Program-made: the position numbers and the translations under genes
In this document: positions 14,806 to 22,359 of the stretch, piece after piece
Numbering within the stretch: position 1 is the stretch's first letter
Layout of the letters: every line of letters starts with the position of its first letter
Source: Chloroflexota bacterium
Lineage (GTDB): Bacteria; Chloroflexota; Dehalococcoidia; Lucifugimonadales; Lucifugimonadaceae
Length of the DNA stretch: 32,761 nucleotides
NCBI GenBank assembly: GCA_018650185.1
Contig: JABIGL010000093.1
Span: 1-32,761, forward strand
Direction: 5' to 3'
The notes under the pieces: generated by a model
Seen by the model: the letters and a program-made list of their open reading frames with translations, nothing else
Told to the model about the DNA's origin: nothing
Databases searched by the model: none

Positions 14806-15807
14806 CTATTTGCTGGCCGCTCCGCAGACTGTCTCAATGATAAGACGGGTCACGGTGTACGGGTCACAGTTGGCGTTCGGGCGTCGGTCTTCGATGTAGC
14901 CCTTCTGGTCCTTAACGACCTGCCACGGAATTCGGACGGATGCGCCACGGTCTGACTCGCCGTACGAGTACTGGTCGACTCGCTGGGTCTCGTGCTCACC
15001 GGTCAGGCGCTCCTCGATGCGGTCGCCGTAGTTGGCGATGTGTTCCGCCACGTTGGTGCCGAGTGCTTCCGCTGCGTCGATGCAGGGCTGATAGCTCTCA
15101 CGCATTGCGTTTGTGGAGAAGTTGGTGTGTGCGCCTGCGCCGTTCCAGTCACCCTTGACCGGCTTGGGATCCAGCGTGGCGGAGATGCCGTGCTCTTCTG
15201 CGATTCGGTACAGCAGCCAGCGTGCCAGCCACAGCTCGTCGGCCGCACGAGGCGAGCCTACCGGGCCGATCTGGAATTCCCACTGTCCGGGCATAACCTC
15301 GGCGTTGATTCCAGAGATGTGGATACCGGCTTCCATGCAGGCGTCCATATGGTCTTCAACGACCTCACGTCCGAATACTTCGTCTGCGCCGACGCCGCAG
15401 TAGTACCCACCCTGGGGGGCCGGGAATCCATTGTCCGGCCAGCCAAGCGGCTTGATGCCGTCGAAGAAGGTGTACTCCTGCTCGATGCCGTACCACATGT
15501 CAAACGATGCGTACTTCTCGGAAGCGGCGGCGCAGGCTGCGCGTGTGTTGGTCGGATGCGGCGTCATGTCGGTGAGCAGGGTTTCTGTCATGACAAGCTT
15601 GTGGTCGCCGCCGCGAAGCGGGTCCGGGAGCACGAGCACCGGGCTCAGGACGACGTCAGAGTTGTCTCCCGTCGCCTGCTGTGTGCTTGAACCGTCAAAT
15701 CCCCAGATTCCGGGCGTTTCACCGTCTGCGATTACCTTGGTCTTGGACCGCATTTTGGCCGTCGGCAGGTTGCCGTCGATCCAGATGTATTCAGCTTTGT
15801 AGGGCAT
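14806..15807 (-). CDS. glnA: Glutamine synthetase, short GSII (eukaryote-like) type
   Basis: 333 residues, the length of GSII enzymes rather than the 470 of GSI. Clear family blocks: IWGFDGSSTQQA near the N-terminus, WYGIEQEYTFFD (the E-x-E metal ligands), GINAEVMPGQWEFQIGP, GDWNGAGAHTNFST (the ATP/Glu loop), RGASVRIPWQV and GYIEDRRPNANCDPY. It makes glutamine from glutamate, ammonia and ATP in the cytoplasm. The GSI adenylylation loop is absent, so control is by transcription or feedback. The ATG has GGAGA five bases upstream. It is monocistronic, with a terminator at 14724-14761 and a long upstream region that holds possible regulator boxes (15983-16001). The gene would be named glnII in some genomes. 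Confidence 0.95.
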   Translation of the reverse strand: MPYKAEYIWIDGNLPTAKMRSKTKVIADGETPGIWGFDGSSTQQATGDNSDVVLSPVLVLPDPLRGGDHKLVMTETLLTDMTPHPTNTRAACAAASEKYASFDMWYGIEQEYTFFDGIKPLGWPDNGFPAPQGGYYCGVGADEVFGREVVEDHMDACMEAGIHISGINAEVMPGQWEFQIGPVGSPRAADELWLARWLLYRIAEEHGISATLDPKPVKGDWNGAGAHTNFSTNAMRESYQPCIDAAEALGTNVAEHIANYGDRIEERLTGEHETQRVDQYSYGESDRGASVRIPWQVVKDQKGYIEDRRPNANCDPYTVTRLIIETVCGAASK

Positions 15808-16061
15808 CCGTGTCTCCAGTCAAATAATCACCGTCCGGGCAGTCAGACGGTCCATGTCCACCTGATTCTCGACGGGCATGATATATCGCATGTCGCCGAA
15901 GTCATATCGCGCCCGGACTGTTAAGAGACTTCTATGAAAACCCTGGCACTCCGGGGAGATGGAAACGATCCTAACGCACGAGTGTTTCGAGAATGTTTCG
16001 ACACAGACGAATATTGACGGAATGTGACAGGCCTTGAGGATCTCCGAATATCAGGCCGAAC
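15808..16061 (-). promoter_or_regulatory. Upstream region of the glutamine synthetase gene
   Basis: No gene is seen here. Near the start codon ACCGTC (15830-15835) and GACGGT (15846-15851) form a perfect 6-base inverted repeat in the 5' untranslated region. Around 15880-15890 an A/T patch (GATATATCAT on the minus strand) could be a -10 element, without a clear -35. Further up, TGTTTCGA occurs twice with an 11-base period (15983-15990 and 15994-16001). On the minus strand this reads GAAAC-n6-GAAAC. The one-turn spacing on the same helix face suggests a regulator site. GAAAC is also one of the half-sites in actinobacterial GlnR boxes, but the alternating GTnAC half-site is missing. Confidence 0.35.
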
Positions 16062-16094
16062 GCGAAAAGGGCGCCCCCGGAAAAGGGACGCCCC
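16062..16094 (-). terminator. Probable intrinsic terminator after the small membrane protein gene
   Basis: In the minus-strand RNA GGGCGTCCC (16093-16085) pairs with GGGGCGCCC-type bases (16077-16069), nine pairs with one G-U, around a short T/C loop, and is followed by TTTTCG. It lies about 110 bases after the stop codon at 16207. The T-run is short, so strength is uncertain. The bases from 16095 to 16206 show nothing else. Confidence 0.6.
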
Positions 16095-16206
16095 ATGGTT
16101 CGCCTGGAGTGTAGGCCGTCGCTAAGGACGGTCCGGAGAGGGATCGGAGTACTTCCGCCCGAGACGCGTCGTCCAACCTCCAGCCGATTGAGAGCTCACG
16201 GCGGAG

Positions 16207-16746
16207 TTAGCCCTCGAAAGATTTGGCCTGCGCCCAGTAGATGGACGCTTCATCGATCATCGCCAGCGAAGCCTGTGCCTGCGTGTAATCCGCATCTCCG
16301 GTGACTGCTGCATCGAAGTACGCCCCGACTCCTGTTACGCCCTGCATCGTCAGGTCCATCGCTGCCAGAACCAGTGCGTGCGGCTCGGCCCTACTGACCG
16401 GCGGGACCACTGCGGCCCACTCCGCCCGGATGATTTCCATCTCAGAAATGATCGAGGTCACCTCAGCGCTGGCGTTGGCCGATTGTGCGTCGTAGCTACC
16501 CAGTGAGAAGGTTGCTGTGGCGTTGTGCTCGTTGACGAATGCGTTCCAGTCAGCGACGGCACCGTTGTGCCGTTCGACAACTGGAGCGAGTGTCGTCTCG
16601 TACCGCCCGACCTCGCTCGTGCCATTGCGAAGAGCCAGGATTAGTACCGCCGACATCACTGCCAGGGCTGCGATGAGGATGGTCACTGCGGTTCCAGAGG
16701 TTATCCGGATTCCGCCTCCGGGTAGATGTACTGCTCGTGTAGTCAT
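16207..16746 (-). CDS. Single-pass membrane protein of unknown function
   Basis: 179 residues. A basic N-terminus (TTRAVHLPGGGIRIT) is followed by one membrane helix at about residues 17-40, so the remaining 140 residues should be outside the cytoplasm. That part is Ala-rich and almost all helical, with an RAEWAAVVPP break in the middle, suggesting a four-helix bundle such as an outer sensor domain. I know no family for it. The ATG has AGGGA about eight bases upstream. It starts 38 bases after the LuxR-type regulator gene ends and is very probably co-transcribed with it; the pair may work together in sensing. A probable terminator follows at 16062-16094. Confidence 0.75.
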   Translation of the reverse strand: MTTRAVHLPGGGIRITSGTAVTILIAALAVMSAVLILALRNGTSEVGRYETTLAPVVERHNGAVADWNAFVNEHNATATFSLGSYDAQSANASAEVTSIISEMEIIRAEWAAVVPPVSRAEPHALVLAAMDLTMQGVTGVGAYFDAAVTGDADYTQAQASLAMIDEASIYWAQAKSFEG

Positions 16747-16784
16747 GTCTGTAGTTCCCTGTGTGTGCGTGGAGTTCTAGATGT

Positions 16785-17624
16785 TCAGGCGATTTCGTTG
16801 GTCGGCGGTTCGCTCTGGGCGAATCGCATCGCAAGGTGATAAGTCATCACCGCCCGTACCCGCATGTCCACGCCCGTGTTGGGTTCAATAGCGAGCTTGT
16901 CGTAAAGGGTTTGCTGGATTTCTGACACCTGGTCCAGATCACAGGACATTCGTCCGGCAATCGCCTCGTCGGCGTAGCCAAGTGCCATGAGCCTCAGGGT
17001 CTGCTGCTCGGCGCTTGTTAGTCCGTAAAGCACCACCGTGCCGGAGTCGTTGACCGACGGGTCCACGGTGACCAGACCCCACGCGGCACCGTCGATGGCA
17101 CGCATAAGGGAATCTGAGTTGTCTACGTTCTGTCGTAGCAGGTAGGACCAGCCACCGGCATCCCGGCTGACCTTGTCCTCAATGTATTCGGTTTCTGTGT
17201 CATCAGCGATAACCACGATCCCCGTCTCGGGGCTGGCCTCGCGGATCGCATATGCGGTCTTGATCCAGAGGGATTCGTGGACCGGATCGATACCGATGAT
17301 CGCTACTTCCGGCGCCATACCCTGAGCGAAAGCGACCGCCATGATCGGGTCATCAGTCGCCGCCAGAAGCTCCACACCAAAGGAGCCGTCAAGCTGTTTG
17401 GCCAGTCCGTGCCGCATCTCCTCATCCGAGGTAACGACCACAACGGATACCGAAGGGCTGCCTGCCCTGGAAGTTACCGCTGTTCGTGGTGCAAGACCGA
17501 ACTCGAGGATCTTTCCTCCATCGGAATTGCTGCCGGGAGTCTCGGTGGCCTCGGTGGAAACCACACCGGATTTAACCGGTGCGATCTCGAACGGGATCAC
17601 CTTGGTGTCCTCAGTCATTGTCAT
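16785..17624 (-). CDS. LuxR/NarL-type response-regulator-like transcription factor
   Basis: 279 residues. Residues 1-55 look disordered. Residues 58-190 fit a receiver fold (VSVVVVTSDEEMRHGLAKQL at strand 1 / helix 1), with D113 in IIGIDP at the phosphorylation position, but the usual acidic pair after strand 1 is reduced to SDEE and the LLDxxMP motif is not kept. Residues 202-265 are a LuxR-type helix-turn-helix (LTSAEQQTLRLMALGYADEAIA), which binds DNA. No kinase is adjacent; the NarL-type sensor kinase at 25225 is the only one in the window. The ATG at 17624 (or the ATG two codons later) has GAGGG 11 bases upstream. A structured leader lies upstream. Control by a ligand or by atypical phosphorylation are both possible. 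Confidence 0.82.
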   Translation of the reverse strand: MTMTEDTKVIPFEIAPVKSGVVSTEATETPGSNSDGGKILEFGLAPRTAVTSRAGSPSVSVVVVTSDEEMRHGLAKQLDGSFGVELLAATDDPIMAVAFAQGMAPEVAIIGIDPVHESLWIKTAYAIREASPETGIVVIADDTETEYIEDKVSRDAGGWSYLLRQNVDNSDSLMRAIDGAAWGLVTVDPSVNDSGTVVLYGLTSAEQQTLRLMALGYADEAIAGRMSCDLDQVSEIQQTLYDKLAIEPNTGVDMRVRAVMTYHLAMRFAQSEPPTNEIA

Positions 17625-18257
17625 ATTCCATACCCTCTCTGTCTGGTCATCGTCTCTGGCAGCCGGGCCGTGAATCCCCGTTACGTTCCGCCGTCCGGGG
17701 TGGCGACTGCTTGATGTAGAGAATCGTCCCGCGTGCGCCCCTTCTCAGGGCGCGCCGTGGGTCGCATCTCGAATCTGACCTCTGGCTCTCCTATTGAGCC
17801 AACCGGCTCACGGGTGGCGACCCTTGAGTCGCCTCACCATCCGACACCACATCACCTGCGAGTGGCATGAGGCCACGGGGGTGAGGACAAATGGGGAGGT
17901 GGGACCGCCTTGGTCGCCGCAGGCCCGAATGGACCCACGACGACACGGCGGAAAGTGGGACTGCGGAGCACACAGACCACTTATTGCTAATATCGACCGG
18001 AACTTGTTCGGGAGGTGCGCCGCATGGTTACCGTTTAGATAACCGCCGGGGCCGCGGGAATGACCCGGTCAGATCAGGCACAGTTGGGATCAGAATTTCG
18101 ACGGAGGGCGCGTCTTTATTGGAGAGGGCTATTTGTGCAAGCAAAGTAGGACCGGGGCTTGCTCCGCCCAGTTGCGCGATCAGGAGATGGTTGTGTGACC
18201 GCGCACTGTTGATCTACTGCAACACCCTAGGGGCGAATTCGTATCCGCCCTTGACGC
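17625..18257. other. 633-base intergenic region with structured leader and repeat fragments
   Basis: No convincing gene. The part next to the LuxR-type gene (17731-17834) is a run of strong inverted repeats described separately. The part next to the dehydrogenase stop (18258) holds two repeat fragments: GTAGGACCGGGGCTTGCTCC (18149-18168, then GCCC), which matches the 20557 copy, and TAGGGGCGAATTCGTATCCG (18228-18247, then CCCT), which matches family B. The ORFs of 60-157 codons that can be drawn here in various frames lack ribosome sites, domains or consistent composition. A promoter for the minus-strand LuxR-type gene is expected between about 17850 and 18000, but I could not pick one. Confidence 0.5.
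17731..17834 (-). promoter_or_regulatory. Structured 5' leader of the LuxR-type gene with alternative hairpins
   Basis: Three elements lie 110-210 bases upstream of the start codon. First, GGCGAC (17816-17821) and GTCGCC (17828-17833) form a stem that extends to nine pairs with one bulge. Second, GAGCC at 17796-17800 can pair either with GGCTC at 17805-17809 or with GGCTC at 17784-17788, so two hairpins exclude each other. Third, GTGCGCCC (17733-17740) pairs with GGGCGCGC (17748-17755). This is the layout of an RNA switch. I do not recognise a known riboswitch class, and no T-run terminator follows. Confidence 0.4.
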
Positions 18258-19301
18258 CTAGACCTCTACGTGGACCTTTACCGAGCCACTCGACTTGTCG
18301 TATGCCAGATCAAAGCCCTTCTCGATGTCGTCCAGGGTCACCGTGTGGGTCACGATATCGTTGAACCCGGTGTCCTTCTGGGACAGCATGTTGATCGCAA
18401 CGTCATAGTCGTGCTTCCCGTCGACGATCCCGTAGCAGGAAGACAGTTTGAAGGTCAGCTCACTCAGCATCGGCGGCAGGAACGCGTAGGGAAGCGAGCC
18501 CCTGAATCCACCCACAACGATCACCGTGCCCTGAGACCGCGCCGCACCACATGCCGTTTCCAGTGGCGCCAGCGAGTTACCGCCAACAGTTTCGACGGTT
18601 ACGTCGGCGCCCAGGCCATCTGTCATAGATTGCGCCGCCTCTTCAAGTTCACCCGGCTCGCTGCCAACAACGAGGTCTGCACCGCACCGCTCAGCCATCT
18701 CTTTCTGTTGCGGATACCGTGCGGACGCCACGATCTTTCGTGCGCCCAGTGAACGTGCGGCTGCAATCGCGGCAAGTCCGATAGTCGCTGAACCAACCAC
18801 CGCCACTGTGTCGCCACCCTGCATGCCGCCCCAGCGAACAGCGTGTACGGAAACAGCGAGCGGCTCGACCAGCGCACCGTCCTGCCACGACATGTTGTCC
18901 GCCAGTTTGTGCAGGCCGAGCGGAGTTCGCGTCATGTATTCGGCGAAGGCCCCGCCAGACTCTTCAACTTTGTCGATACAGTGCCGGTACTGGCCGGTGC
19001 GGCAGAAGTAGCAGGTCTCGCAAGCCTTGCCGGAACCGATCGTCTCGATCGCCACGCGGTCGCCCGGCTTGATTCGAACCTCACCCGGCGGTACGTCGAC
19101 CACTTCGCCTGTAGGCTCGTGCCCTGATGGAAGTGTTTGCGGCTCAGATCGCTCGTTGTTCATGTGGAGATCTGAACCACAGATACCGATCTGCTTCAAA
19201 GCGATCAGGGCCGAACCTGGAAATCGCTCGGGCATCGGGCTCTGGTGGATGCTGACGATACCGTTGCCGTCGTCTAGGGCGGCGCGCATCGTGTCTGGCA
19301 T
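18258..19301 (-). CDS. Zinc-dependent alcohol / polyol dehydrogenase (MDR family)
   Basis: 347 residues from ATG 19301, which has AGGAG seven bases upstream; a GTG at 19316 is in frame but lacks this signal. Catalytic zinc ligands lie in IGICGSDLH and SGHEPTGE; the structural zinc lobe CETCYFCRTGQYRHC has all four cysteines. The Rossmann region is VAVVGSATIGLAAIAAARSLGA, with Ser-Ala where GxGxxG would have glycines. It resembles threonine/sorbitol dehydrogenases. The gene is divergent from the DapA-family lyase (171 bases between starts), so both may answer to one regulator and work in the same sugar-acid or hydroxy-acid route. It is distinct from the dehydrogenase at 5686: the two differ in length and in much of their sequence. 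Confidence 0.88.
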   Translation of the reverse strand: MPDTMRAALDDGNGIVSIHQSPMPERFPGSALIALKQIGICGSDLHMNNERSEPQTLPSGHEPTGEVVDVPPGEVRIKPGDRVAIETIGSGKACETCYFCRTGQYRHCIDKVEESGGAFAEYMTRTPLGLHKLADNMSWQDGALVEPLAVSVHAVRWGGMQGGDTVAVVGSATIGLAAIAAARSLGARKIVASARYPQQKEMAERCGADLVVGSEPGELEEAAQSMTDGLGADVTVETVGGNSLAPLETACGAARSQGTVIVVGGFRGSLPYAFLPPMLSELTFKLSSCYGIVDGKHDYDVAINMLSQKDTGFNDIVTHTVTLDDIEKGFDLAYDKSSGSVKVHVEV

Positions 19302-19472
19302 TGGGGTTCTCCTCACATCGGTCGGTCTGGCGTTGGCTTATGGGCCGGATTGTAACCGTCCCCTTTTGGTCCGTCGTCCTCTGGCGACCGTAGCCACTGG
19401 ACATGCCTACTCCTGCCGACCAGAATGACCCCGCCTCGCACGATCTCATTTGCAATTAAAACGGAGCTACAT

Positions 19473-20414
19473 ATGACCAGTGGAGACGCCCAGTGGCGCG
19501 GAGTATTCACCATCCCGGTCACGCCCTTCCACGAGGATGGGTCTATCGATTGGGATAGCCTCCGAAGTTGCGTCGAGTTCTGCATAGAGGCTGGTGCGCA
19601 CGGAATAGTGATGCCGGTCAACGCTTCCGAGTTCTTCACCCTTACCGACGACGAACGGGATGAAGTGGTTCGCGTTGGAGTTGAGGTGACGAACGGAGCT
19701 GTGCCCTTTGTGGCCGGAGCGACCGGTGTTTCACCTCAACATGCCATTGCACGATCTTTAGCTGCAGAGGAAGCGGGTGCGGATTCCGTGATGGTCCTGC
19801 CTCCGCCGCGCATCGCCGGGGCTGCACAGATTGAGGAGCATTATCGTCTTGTGGGCGAGGCGCTCTCGATTCCACTCTTTATCCAGAATCACACGCCGCC
19901 CGCCGGGACGGTGATCCCGAACGATGTGATGATCCGGCTGCTCAAAGAAGTTCCATCGATCCAGTATCTAAAAGAGGAATCGATGCCTCCGGGCCACGTC
20001 ATTAGCGCCGTGATCGAAGGCGCAGGCGAGGCATGTAAGGGAATCATGGGCGGGGTCGGTGGCCGCTACGTTCTTGATGAGTACCGACGTGGTTCCTGCG
20101 GCACGATGCCCGGTTGTCAGATTACGGACGCGGCAGTGGCCGTCTGGGACGCGTTGGAGCGCGGCGGTAAGGATGACCAGGGCAACCAGATCGTCTCCGA
20201 CGAGGCCCGCGACATGTACCAGCAGATCCTCCCGGCCATTACGTTTGAGTCGCTCTATGGAGCGGGCGCATACAAGGCGATCCTCCACAAGCGGGGTGTC
20301 ATAGCGGGCACAACGATGCGCATACCAGCGCGGCGTGTGATGGACGCCCTGGATTTCGAAGAGATAGACGTAATCCTGGACCGGTTGTCGCCGCTACTCA
20401 GCTGGAAGAAGTAG
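19473..20414 (+). CDS. DapA-family lyase (not a typical dihydrodipicolinate synthase)
   Basis: 313 residues from ATG 19473 with GGAG seven bases upstream; an in-frame ATG at 19425 lacks a ribosome site. The TIM-barrel family is clear: GVFTIPVTPF at the start and the Schiff-base Lys 167 in QYLKEES. Two usual DapA positions are changed: the GTTGE motif reads VNASE (50-53), and the catalytic Tyr of YNxPxxxG is Gln 138 in IQNHTPPAG. Relatives with Gln here include 2-keto-3-deoxy sugar-acid dehydratases, so I infer a keto-acid lyase or dehydratase acting in sugar-acid breakdown, not lysine synthesis. It is divergent from a zinc dehydrogenase and followed by repeat copy A4. Confidence 0.85.
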   Translation: MTSGDAQWRGVFTIPVTPFHEDGSIDWDSLRSCVEFCIEAGAHGIVMPVNASEFFTLTDDERDEVVRVGVEVTNGAVPFVAGATGVSPQHAIARSLAAEEAGADSVMVLPPPRIAGAAQIEEHYRLVGEALSIPLFIQNHTPPAGTVIPNDVMIRLLKEVPSIQYLKEESMPPGHVISAVIEGAGEACKGIMGGVGGRYVLDEYRRGSCGTMPGCQITDAAVAVWDALERGGKDDQGNQIVSDEARDMYQQILPAITFESLYGAGAYKAILHKRGVIAGTTMRIPARRVMDALDFEEIDVILDRLSPLLSWKK

Positions 20415-20417
20415 GTT

Positions 20418-20453
20418 CCCCCTCTCCCGGTGGGAGAAGGCTGGGGTGAGGGT
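20418..20453. repeat. Dispersed C/T-rich palindrome, copy A4
   Basis: CTCTCCC (20422-20428), loop GGT, GGGAGAA, then GGCTGGGGTGAGGGT (20439-20453), four bases after the lyase stop codon. The tail is shared with copy A2 and, inverted, with copy A3. There is no T-run. It lies between a plus-strand gene end and a minus-strand gene end. Confidence 0.75.
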
Positions 20454-20554
20454 GGTTCAAGTTTGAGCGTTGACGGTGCTTGCTGGCGACCAACACCTGT
20501 TGGTGAAGATACCTCACCATTCCGGAAACGGGTGGATTGGGCCAACAACGGCAG

Positions 20555-20586
20555 TGTAGGGGTGGGGCTTGGTCCGCCCGCTGTAC
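20555..20586. repeat. Repeat fragment GTAGGGGTGGGGCTTGGTCC
   Basis: The sequence at 20557-20576, followed by GCCC, matches 18149-18168 followed by GCCC in all but a few positions. Both copies lie in gaps next to gene ends. It looks like one half of family B. The rest of the gap 20454-20593 shows nothing else. Confidence 0.5.
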
Positions 20587-20593
20587 GACACTG

Positions 20594-20821
20594 CTAAGTC
20601 CGACGTACCCGCGACCTCCGCGCCCGGCGTAACGCCAGCGCCATTAACCCGATCGGGAATGCCAGCGTCACGATGCCCAACACGACAACTATTGAGACCG
20701 CACTCAGCCCGAATATATCGTCGATCTTGTCGCTGATCCACTCCCACAGGGTTGGATCAACCGACTCAGCGTGGTGCAGTAGCAGGCCCGTAACTGATGC
20801 AAAGGCGTTGCCCATCCACAT
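20594..20821 (-). CDS. Small single-pass membrane protein
   Basis: 75 residues, starting 9 bases after the MFS transporter stop codon on the same strand. The first 40 residues are amphipathic (VDPTLWEWISDKIDDIFG), then a membrane helix at about 41-64 (VSIVVVLGIVTLAFPIGL), then a strongly basic tail (ALRRARRSRVRRT) that should stay in the cytoplasm. No family is recognised. A hydrophobic helix with a positive-inside tail and the close placement support a real gene, although the ribosome site is poor. It may assist the transporter upstream or be a stray membrane peptide. Confidence 0.55.
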   Translation of the reverse strand: MWMGNAFASVTGLLLHHAESVDPTLWEWISDKIDDIFGLSAVSIVVVLGIVTLAFPIGLMALALRRARRSRVRRT

Positions 20822-20830
20822 GTCTTCGCG

Positions 20831-22192
20831 CTAATCCCCGTCGGAAGCCGCGGAGGCAGCCGGTATCGGTGGTAGGGAAGTTGCCTCGGGCATTGGCTGG
20901 TACCGAATCGAATACTTCCGTTCCCGGATGGCGAAACTCGCTAGTCCGGCCAGGCCAAGGAAGATGGCTCCGGCTGCAAACACCGGGTCATACGTATCCC
21001 ATATGTCAAAGACAAAGCCTGCGACGACTACGGCGAGTCCACCGCCCAATTGATGAGCCATGTTGATGAGACCATTGATCGTCCCGACGTTTCTCAAGCC
21101 ATACACATCTGCGGTCAGACCAGTGGTCAATGGCACGGTGGCAAGCCACGACACTCCACCCAGCACGGCGAAGGCCCACAAGGCCGTGGTTCCGGGAAGC
21201 AGCATAAGGGCCAGGAAAGCTAGCCCTCGGACCCAGTAAACGGCTCCTAATAGATATTTGCGCGGCATGAGGTCGGATATCGACCCAACCAGGATTAGGC
21301 CGACACCGTTGATTGCACTCAACACGCCAAAAGCAAGTGCGGCCGTCCCCGCTGAAATATCCTCTGATTCGGCCCACCGCACAAAGTGCACAGCGATCGT
21401 GGCCGTTGTGATCCCGCACACCCAGAACGCTAGCGACAATTGCCACATGGGCGCTGAGTGGAACGAGTCGCGCCAGTTCTTCGTCTCCAGTGGAGGAGCC
21501 ACCCGAATCGTAGGCCTACCGTGCGAGTGTGAATCCTCACCCTCTTCTTCCGGACCACCGTCTTGTTCTAAACCCATGTCCGCCGGGTCGCTCCGGACCA
21601 CTATGGCCAGCAGTGGCAATCCGAGCAGAAGGATGATCGCTCCCATGGCGAGCCAGGCAACCCGCCAATCGGTCGCGATCAACAGATAAGCGGCGAAGGG
21701 GACCATGATGAGTCCGCCGGCCGATCCGCCGGCAGCGACAAAGCTCATCGCTCTTCCGCGCTTGCGCTGGAACCATCGTGACACGACGGATGTCATCGGG
21801 GTCGGGAACACGCCACCGGCGGCAGCAGAAAGGAAAAAGCCGTAGACAGCTATCAACACATACACGTTGGGGACGGCCGCAATAGCGATGGTGCCGACGC
21901 CCATCAAAGCCAGGCTGACTATCAGCACGCGACGCCCGCCAAAGGCGTCAGTTAGTCGGCCTGAGAGAGGCTGAATCAGTCCGTTGACCGTCCAGCCGAT
22001 TCCAGCAGCGACCGAGATCAGTCCAACGCTGACCCCGAAATCCTCTTCCCACACTTTGACGAATACGCCGAAGCCCTGCCTGGTTCCGACACCGATGAAT
22101 GTGGCGAAGAACATCGCTCCGACGATGTACCAGCCGTAAAAGGTGCCTTCACGCTCTTTTACGGGTACGGGATTCTTGTTCTGGTCGTCCAA
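20831..22192 (-). CDS. MFS transporter (monocarboxylate/oxalate-type)
   Basis: 453 residues and 12 predicted membrane helices in two halves split by an acidic, His-rich loop (about 205-235). The TTG start at 22192 has GGAGA seven bases upstream. Family signs include FYGWYIVGAMFFATF in helix 1, GRLTDAFGGRRVLIVSL (the DRxGRR-type loop) and RWFQRKRGRAMSFV, all typical of the monocarboxylate / oxalate-formate antiporter branch. It probably moves an organic acid driven by protons or exchange. It lies directly after three amidohydrolase genes on the same strand (167 bases apart, with repeat B3 in between) and is followed by a small membrane protein gene, so it may import the substrate of those enzymes. 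Confidence 0.9.
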   Translation of the reverse strand: MDDQNKNPVPVKEREGTFYGWYIVGAMFFATFIGVGTRQGFGVFVKVWEEDFGVSVGLISVAAGIGWTVNGLIQPLSGRLTDAFGGRRVLIVSLALMGVGTIAIAAVPNVYVLIAVYGFFLSAAAGGVFPTPMTSVVSRWFQRKRGRAMSFVAAGGSAGGLIMVPFAAYLLIATDWRVAWLAMGAIILLLGLPLLAIVVRSDPADMGLEQDGGPEEEGEDSHSHGRPTIRVAPPLETKNWRDSFHSAPMWQLSLAFWVCGITTATIAVHFVRWAESEDISAGTAALAFGVLSAINGVGLILVGSISDLMPRKYLLGAVYWVRGLAFLALMLLPGTTALWAFAVLGGVSWLATVPLTTGLTADVYGLRNVGTINGLINMAHQLGGGLAVVVAGFVFDIWDTYDPVFAAGAIFLGLAGLASFAIRERKYSIRYQPMPEATSLPPIPAASAASDGD

Positions 22193-22271
22193 GCGGTGTC
22201 TCCGTTCATCAAGCGGGGAGGTTAGTTAGGAAAGTATATTCCGGGATTCGGTTCGTTTACCGCTCGGTCGT

Positions 22272-22321
22272 GTAGGGTCGGATAACGATCCGCCCAAGGG
22301 CGGGCCACCGCCCACCCCTAC
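22272..22321. repeat. Dispersed GTAGGG...CCCTAC repeat, copy B3
   Basis: Outer arms GTAGGGTCGG and CCACCCCTAC are inverted with two mismatches. The middle holds GATCCGCCC and GGGCGGGCC blocks. The layout matches copy B1 at 10406. It lies between the last amidohydrolase gene and the transporter gene, inside a likely operon. Confidence 0.55.
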
Positions 22322-22359
22322 GTTGTTGCGCGAAACGATAACGTGCCACGCACCGTCTT

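Noticed and set aside
14992-15690. 232-codon plus-strand ORF
   Set aside because: It is antisense to glutamine synthetase, whose motifs are certain. High G+C at third positions leaves antisense frames open.
17870-17965. Possible c-di-AMP or c-di-GMP riboswitch on the plus strand
   Set aside because: Some G-rich blocks recall the ydaO pattern, but the conserved core cannot be aligned and no plus-strand gene follows.
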